Part shown: in pieces, positions 58,839-64,000 of the stretch
Layout: each line of letters opens with the position of its first letter
Numbering within the stretch: position 1 is the first letter of the stretch
Origin: Sipunculus nudus
Lineage: Eukaryota > Annelida > Sipuncula > Golfingiida > Sipunculidae
Length of the DNA: 64,000 nt
Direction of reading: 5' to 3'
NCBI GenBank assembly: GCA_026874595.1
Contig: CM049318.1
Location: forward strand, 57,147,750 to 57,211,749
Notes under the pieces: generated by a model
Database searches by the model: none
Seen by the model: only the letters and a program-made list of their open reading frames with translations
What the model was told of the DNA's origin: nothing
Made by a program: the position numbers and the translations under genes

Positions 58839-59250
58839 ACGCATATACTCGTACATGGAGACGCACATTTATAGGGGGAGTAATTCTTTGATATCACTGC
58901 TGAAACAAACTCACAATGCATGTGACAAGTAAGTCGGCCAGTAATAGAACCCGCTGTATGTTCTGATATCCTTCAGTCAAGGGGAAAGGTAAGAGTTAGT
59001 GACTATATGTCTGTTGCCAGCAATGCTTGCAAAGTTTAATGTTATCTGCCATCAAATTGCATGGCAAAATAGTCACTATTTTTTATCGGTTCTATACCAT
59101 TGTAAGAAAAATCATTCACTAGTTCACTTATGAATCAACCATGCAGTTGGTGAACCGTGGCAAAAATCAGGAACAGAATATTTAAGGTTAGATACAGAAA
59201 AACGTAGTCAGATTTGCACAATGTGGTTTTTAAACTACCCCATATAGCTG
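58839..59250. other. intron, nothing recognised
   Basis: Only the first 40 bp (GGAGACGCACATTTATAGGG) match copy 1 (12,955). No exon found. Confidence 0.4.
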
Positions 59251-59319
59251 GAGTATTAATTGTTTCTACTCTATATGAGGGGCAATCAAATCACCGTAAG
59301 GGTGCATTATATGCCCATC

Positions 59320-59650
59320 GTATGTCTGACTTGATTAAAAATGCGTCGATTTTGCCGAGAAAATAATCAAAGTGAAAAACTCTATAATTAAATCTTATTA
59401 TATTATGGGGATTGGTCTATAAATGTTGTTCTCCATCAAGTTTCACGGCCCCTTCCCACCAAACTTCTTCGCAGCTAGATTCTTGCCTGGACGCTGTCCT
59501 TGGAGTAATTCTTGTCGCTTTCCCGCGCCCTTATCGAACCCTGACAGGTTTAGTTATTCTAGTTTTTCGAAACCGTCCATGAAGCTGTCATTTTGCGTAA
59601 AAATACAACCCTGATGTCATAGGCTGTATGTCATAATTACAGCTATACCG
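59320..59650 (-). repeat. extra diverged copy of the 59,790-60,540 module
   Basis: ATGCGTCGATTTTGCCGAG (59,341), a frame after the acceptor-like AACCTGTCAG (FDKGAGKRQELLQGQRPG), and GTCATTTTGCG...CTGATGTCATAGGC parallel the later module at 59,850-60,530 and the copy 1 segment at 17,130-17,830. There is thus a local tandem duplication within copy 2. Confidence 0.4.
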
Positions 59651-59789
59651 CTGGTATATATTTATATTGAGACAATTGGATCCATGGGGAGATACTTCAA
59701 TGGTGTAATATTCATACTGCAAGTCATCAAAGCCACTAAAATTCCTAGTAATCAAAGTAATACCCCAAAGAAGACCTGTAGGAATATGC

Positions 59790-60540
59790 TTAAGATTATT
59801 AGGTAAGTCATCATGGCGCCACCAAAGTCTGATGACTTCTGATCTCGTTAAATATGCGTGGATTTTGCCGGGAATCTATTAATATTTCAATTCAGTTTCA
59901 ACAAAATGCATCATATTCCTTGTGAGTTACCTCGACGACACTAAACGTTAACGGACGTACATTTGTTATACCATAATATATACTGTCTCTGAGACGAGCG
60001 TATAAAAATTATATGACTTCCCAGAGGCAACGGGACAAAATCCCGGAAGGTTATGTATAGAGATTGAAGCAACAGTATGACGTTGACTGGTGAGATACGA
60101 TTTAAATTTTTCTTCAAACTAAACATTAACTGTCTTCCCGGTAGAAATGTTGAATGGTTAAACTGAATATTGTATTAAAATATAATTATAAATAAACATT
60201 TATTAATATTATATCATGGATCGTAAAAGGGACTTCCCCCTGCATTATATGGGACTCCCACATATAAAAAGGAGCTTGTAAGGCATCCTTCTGTAAATTG
60301 CGGCTGGGGCAAGGCAAACTGACAACGTTCTTCCGGCTTCTCCTTGGAAGGTACATTTTTATTTGATACTTCATTATCTTCGCAGAAAGAGTCCACCCTT
60401 GAGACTGTCGTTAGAGTATTCCTGTTTCGTTTTCGTGTCCTTATCAAACACTGACCCCGTAAAAATACAGAAGTCGCTCGAATGGGGGGGGGGGGGGGTC
60501 TGACCTAAACCCGGATGTCACAGGTCGAATGTTTGAATTA
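59790..60540 (-). other. intron segment paralogous to 17,056-17,835
   Basis: Colinear with copy 1. It holds a G15 tract (60,484-60,498) and, beside it, the frame FDKDTKTKQEYSNDSLKGGL after an acceptor-like GGGGTCAG at about 60,447, with no clear donor. I treat it as a candidate exon only. Confidence 0.4.
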
Positions 60541-60574
60541 AGGATATATATAACATCAACATGTAGATACTTGC

Positions 60575-60679
60575 CTCTTTTGCATGTCTTTCCCGTGAAG
60601 TTTCGAACACAATGACACCAGGCTTTGCCTTTATTTCTTGAATCCACACAGGGGTTAACCTCACACCAACGAGGAGGAC
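60575..60679 (-). CDS. EGF-like exon, copy 2 (105 nt)
   Basis: Acceptor TTTCTGCCAAG and donor AGAG|GCAAGTATC, a GC-AG type donor with otherwise ideal consensus. Phase 1-1, 34 codons: PPRWCEVNPCVDSRNKGK then AWCHCVRNFTGKTCKR. Joined to the preceding 90-nt exon (..LPKCRE-G-PPRWC..) the cysteines read C-x7-C-x4-C-x10-C-x-C-x8-C with the FTGKTC signature, a complete EGF-like domain. It precedes the stalk exon. The domain order (EGF, Thr/Pro stalk, TM, tail) resembles membrane-anchored EGF ligands and EGF-containing membrane mucins. Which of these roles applies, if either, cannot be told. Confidence 0.72.
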
Positions 60680-61497
60680 CTTGGCAGAAACAATACAATT
60701 TTATGTCGTAATATATGCAAGACTATTGGCACTATAACGATACATTATCTCACTAAACGGTACATATATGATATACTACAATTAAGATTCCAGGTTTCCA
60801 GGAAATTTCCAATATATTAAAATGTAAGCTAACTCATACGACTTCCAAACCATAAATGAAATTGATATTTTAACAATCAAATGCAGTTTCAGCTTATTTC
60901 TTACTGATGATATTTCACCTGAGATGCCTAACATGGCGATGGGAGACAAGTAAATGTCAGCCACCACTTTCCATCGGATGACAAAAATTCGTCTACATAT
61001 AAAAAAATGCAGCGATATCTAACGAATACAATACGAAATTTCACTTTATCTCGCGATTCATTATTACTGCGGAATCGCTATATCCCGCTGACAATAGAGA
61101 GTCTCCGACCACCAGCATCAGAGTGTCTTTACAACTTATATTCAGGGCCGCATTTAAATAGATTAAATAACACCGACAGCTTTAAAAACGTTACAGAATT
61201 ATCATCTTATATTGGAGATGTTTTGAATTTCTCTTTTCAAAAGTACTCCCTAAATTAGGCATTTTGTTAACTGTCCTTAAGCATTAGGTAGAGATAGAAA
61301 GTATTACAATAACTTACATCCAGTAACTGAAATAAATTGATTATTTTCTCCTAATTCGATTAAAGATCAATAACTTTCCTCGACTCAAACCATTAATTAT
61401 CTTATAAATTGTTTTCGCAATACATCCCTTGTAGCAGTAATCATTTTATCTTTACCATCCACAATATTCCCAGTTGAAAGTCAGTTTCTATAACTAC
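60680..61497. other. intron, nothing coding seen
   Basis: Aligned with 18,313-19,820 of copy 1 but about half as long. A plus-strand frame at 61,007-61,258 has no counterpart in copy 1. Confidence 0.5.
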
Positions 61498-61587
61498 CTT
61501 CTCTGCATTTAGGGAGAGTAAAGCTTGGCCTTTGGCTCATCAGCAAGGCAGTACATTCATTCATATCGCCCGTACGGTTGCAGAAAC
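61498..61587 (-). CDS. 90-nt exon, copy 2: first part of EGF-like module
   Basis: Acceptor ATGTTTATTATTAAG and donor GAAG|GTAGTTATAG. Phase 1-1, 29 codons, FCNRTGDMNECTALLMSQ to LPKCRE. Same length, phase and Cys positions as copy 1 (19,910-19,821). The N-R/H-T sequence before the second Cys is a potential N-glycosylation site. It contributes C1 of the EGF-like domain completed by 60,679-60,575. Further upstream exons of copy 2 must lie beyond the right edge, because no start is present. Confidence 0.66.
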
Positions 61588-62284
61588 CTTAATAATAAAC
61601 ATGTTCATATATTTAGTATTATTTTTCATTACGTTAGAAATGTTTTCAGATAAATTGTATCAACAAATCGATATGTATGGCCCAAGCCAGTCGCTACATT
61701 TTTAAATGCACTGCTTATTGTACTGGTGTAAATACTCAGTTCTATATAATCTTTAATTCATTAATTAGAAATTGTGAGATCGTTGTAGCCCACAGCCTAT
61801 GAACATCTGTCCTATGATATGGCGAGTAGGGTCGCAAGTTTATGTGCAAGTAGGTTCGTATACCGCCTTCTCACCGTCATGAATATCATCTTACAAAATG
61901 TATAGGCAGTCGTATAATTTCCTGAATGTCTGCATATTGTCCAGTAATATGTGTATTGTATAACCCATCACCAGACATTCAAACAGCACCTACGTAGCTC
62001 AGCAGGTGACTATTGACATGGTATATATGAGTTCCTCCTGCCAATTCAAAGATTCTTCAGTCAAAAATAAAAATACAACACAAAATAATATCAAACGTGC
62101 AACAGAAAAAAGGTGACAAACGGTATATATCGATAGTGTGACAAATAACCCGGATAAATGCAAGGACGATTGGTGTTACAATGTACCTTACAACGAAGGG
62201 AAGCATAACATTAATATACGTCGTAAATGGCCAAGCTAACAACGCCTCTGGTACAACGTGAGGTGTATATTGAGGGAGGAAGGC
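61588..62284. other. intron, paralogous to 19,911-20,682
   Basis: Non-coding; colinear with copy 1. Confidence 0.45.
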
Positions 62285-62570
62285 AGCGGTGTCTAGGAGG
62301 TCGTACTGGTTAGGGTGCTGAACCTGTAACCCCGAGTTCGTGAGTTCGGGACTCGTTCTGAAAGCCGTCTGACTCCTAGCTAGAATCTTTACCGCAAGGA
62401 TAACTATTCTCTCGACTCAGAAGTGAATGGGTAATGGTCATTGGCGTTAAGCAATTGTAGAACGAATGGCCTTCTATCGCCTATTATGACGGTTTTGATT
62501 GTAAGTTCCCAGGGACTCGAGAAAAACTACCAGAATGAACAGGCAAGAAAGACAAAGAAAGCAAATTATA
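62285..62570 (+). mobile_element. tRNA-derived SINE relic, copy 2
   Basis: The tRNA-like head is better preserved than in copy 1: A box TGGTTAGGGTGCTGAAC at about 62,308 and a B-box region GAGTTCGTGAGTTCGGGACTC. The body carries GCAATTGTAGAACGA, GGGACTCGAGAAA and GAACAGGCAAGAAAGA, as at 20,683-20,930. Confidence 0.65.
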
Positions 62571-64000
62571 AAAAAGGATGAGACTGACATCATCGATGAT
62601 ATCAGATTATAAAGCCCCATTTTTTCTAAACCCTCTTGCTCCGCTTGGGCCTAATTATAGTGCCCTTCCAGAGGCGCTGATAGGAAAGGTTTCATCATGG
62701 TCAGAGAGGGTGTTAGTTATGGCTAGCCTGTATCATGTACCGTTGTCTCCGACAACGATCAATGGCTGGATCTTTAATCATATCCAATCACATGCGAATT
62801 TTCAAGCTGATCATCAGCCCAATTTTCTGGCCTTCAAAAACTGTCGATCAGTTGCTAAAGCTTTTCTGATGTGAATGATGCCAGTTACAATTCTTTGTCA
62901 AATATAAGTTCCTGATAAGGACGAATTCGTGTTCTTGGTTATCACGTGGGCCTGGCTGTTTAGTTTTCCTTGCTCCGTGTGTACAGGTAAATTTTTCTCT
63001 TCATATCGTATCTGAAATGCCTGGAGACATAGTCTTTGAAGGTCGAAATAGCCGATCCCCTAGAGACACGTTGAAAAGGATAAAGATGGTGATACTTAAA
63101 CTGCCGAGGTTTTCATATTATTAATGTATTACAAACTCTCTCTGTTCCATGGAAAGTGGGTCGTACTATTCAAGCGATGGGTGAGTGAAACAGAAACATT
63201 TTGATGGTAGGCATTATTCTTTCAAATGACGTAATTTTCTTTCCCAATGAAGCTTTTGTTTTTTACGTCCGGATGACAGTAATTTAGTCCTGGGGGAAAA
63301 AAGCTGTACAAAATAAATACATGGCCACGTGGATTTCATAACAACCCATGTGGGTAGCTCTATGGCCAATAGGTATGCTCAACGGAAAAAGTTATCACAG
63401 TTGTAGATTACCACACCTACATTTAGAACAATCTATGTAGCCATTAAAATCCTTAGCATTGAATTGTATGTGGTGCCATAAGTCCTGTACAAGGAAAGAC
63501 TATTTAAGCTCTATGGGTATACGCAATTTCAGAACAAAACATTCTGTCATTCCTGAGAAAAAAAATATCTTTCGTATTAATTACGAAATAAGGCCAAAAA
63601 AACCTCAGAGTGACTCGAGGTAATTATCCTGTTTCAACACATGTACAACCATGTAACTTAACTTTATATGTTTAATCAACGCTGCAAAAAAAAAAGTAAA
63701 AAAAAAATGTGACAAATGTTGCGAATTATTTATTACTCAGGAAGTCCAGTTAATTATCACACTATCGCTCAGAACTATAATGTCTTTGTTTTTGCAGATT
63801 TCTCTCCTCATGAGCCAGCCTAGAATATTAGGGGAAAAGATACATTATGTCAAAAGTTATGGCGTTTATGAAAACATATAAAAATTCTCTCAGGGAATTG
63901 GTGGAAAGATCTTGGGTGTCAAATTTGAGGGGAATATCTTCAGTGCTTCATAAGGTATGGGGTCATAATGATTCTAGATTTTGTTATATTTAACCATAAG
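62571..64000. other. right edge: intron or upstream of copy 2, mostly unassigned
   Basis: To about 62,890 it follows copy 1 (GCTTTTCTGATGT..ATGA..CCAGTTA.A versus 21,113). A faint relic of the beta satellite may lie at 63,465-63,560 (GGTGCCATAAGTCCTGTACAAGGAAAG...TATACGCAATTTCAGAACAAAACATT). The plus-strand frame 62,578-62,874 is not conserved in copy 1. No family exon recognised. Confidence 0.35.

Noticed and set aside
62300-62360. Possible tRNA gene
   Set aside because: A- and B-box-like segments are present but no convincing cloverleaf or acceptor stem could be drawn, and a long conserved body follows. It fits a SINE head.
62578-62874. 98-codon plus-strand frame at the right edge
   Set aside because: The paralogous stretch at 20,930-21,150 is full of stops and indels. 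No domain.

Overview
The window reads as AT-rich eukaryotic, almost certainly invertebrate, genomic DNA. It has spliced exons with GT/GC-AG borders, AATAAA poly(A) signals, many (TA)n microsatellites, decayed LINEs, tRNA-derived SINEs, a solo LTR and minisatellite-like arrays. There is no operon, rRNA or long uninterrupted ORF. A bivalve mollusc is my best guess. This is an inference from the repeat style, for example recurrent GACGGACGACGG...ATAGCTCA tracts and very high paralogue/indel polymorphism, and not a proof.

Main gene content: a small, apparently undescribed multi-exon gene family on the minus strand, present twice, with a third copy represented only by its 3' end. Copy 1 runs from about 23.9 kb down to 10.7 kb. 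Its readable exons, in transcript order, are 22,628-22,539 (90 nt), 21,781-21,677 (105 nt), 19,910-19,821 (90 nt), 18,312-18,209 (104 nt, one base short), 12,641-12,253 (Thr/Pro/Gln-rich stalk) and 11,971-11,727 (transmembrane segment and cytoplasmic tail). The AATAAA is at 10,726-10,721. Copy 2 has exons 61,587-61,498 (90), 60,679-60,575 (105), 57,692-57,501 (192, stalk) and 57,227-57,001 (TM/tail). All junctions in copy 2 are phase 1. The 90- and 105-nt exons join to give a six-cysteine EGF-like domain (C-x7-C-x4-C-x10-C-x-C-x8-C). The predicted product is a type I membrane protein: EGF-like modules, mucin-like stalk, one TM helix and a Tyr-containing tail. A third 3' end lies on the plus strand at about 650-1,440, tail-to-tail with copy 1.

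Between the two copies lies a tandem duplication of 13-14 kb: unit A 27,879-41,036 and unit B 41,037-55,189, about 2% divergent where I compared them. Both units carry the same old LINE fragments and a 1.1-kb Harbinger-like element (TAA target duplication). Unit B alone has a 5'-truncated LINE (46,273-48,087) flanked by a 14-bp target duplication whose empty site is intact in unit A. Unit B also lacks 1.17 kb present in A, and A lacks about 0.35 kb present in B. The alternative to a true duplication, two divergent haplotypes placed in series by the assembler, must be excluded.

Other regions: 1.4-10.4 kb is mostly non-coding with transposon ends, a perfect 62-bp palindrome (7,043-7,104) and poly-C/G runs. 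The copy 1 intron at 13.1-17.0 kb is filled by two related tandem-repeat families (about 330 bp and about 275 bp). At 25.6-29.3 kb there is a decayed plus-strand LINE in whose RT region the tandem duplication begins. Copy 2 carries an 842-bp solo LTR (57,997-58,838) in the intron that holds the satellites in copy 1. Relative order of events: SINE insertion, then gene duplication, then LTR insertion in copy 2; separately, LINE and Harbinger insertions, then tandem duplication, then LINE insertion in unit B.
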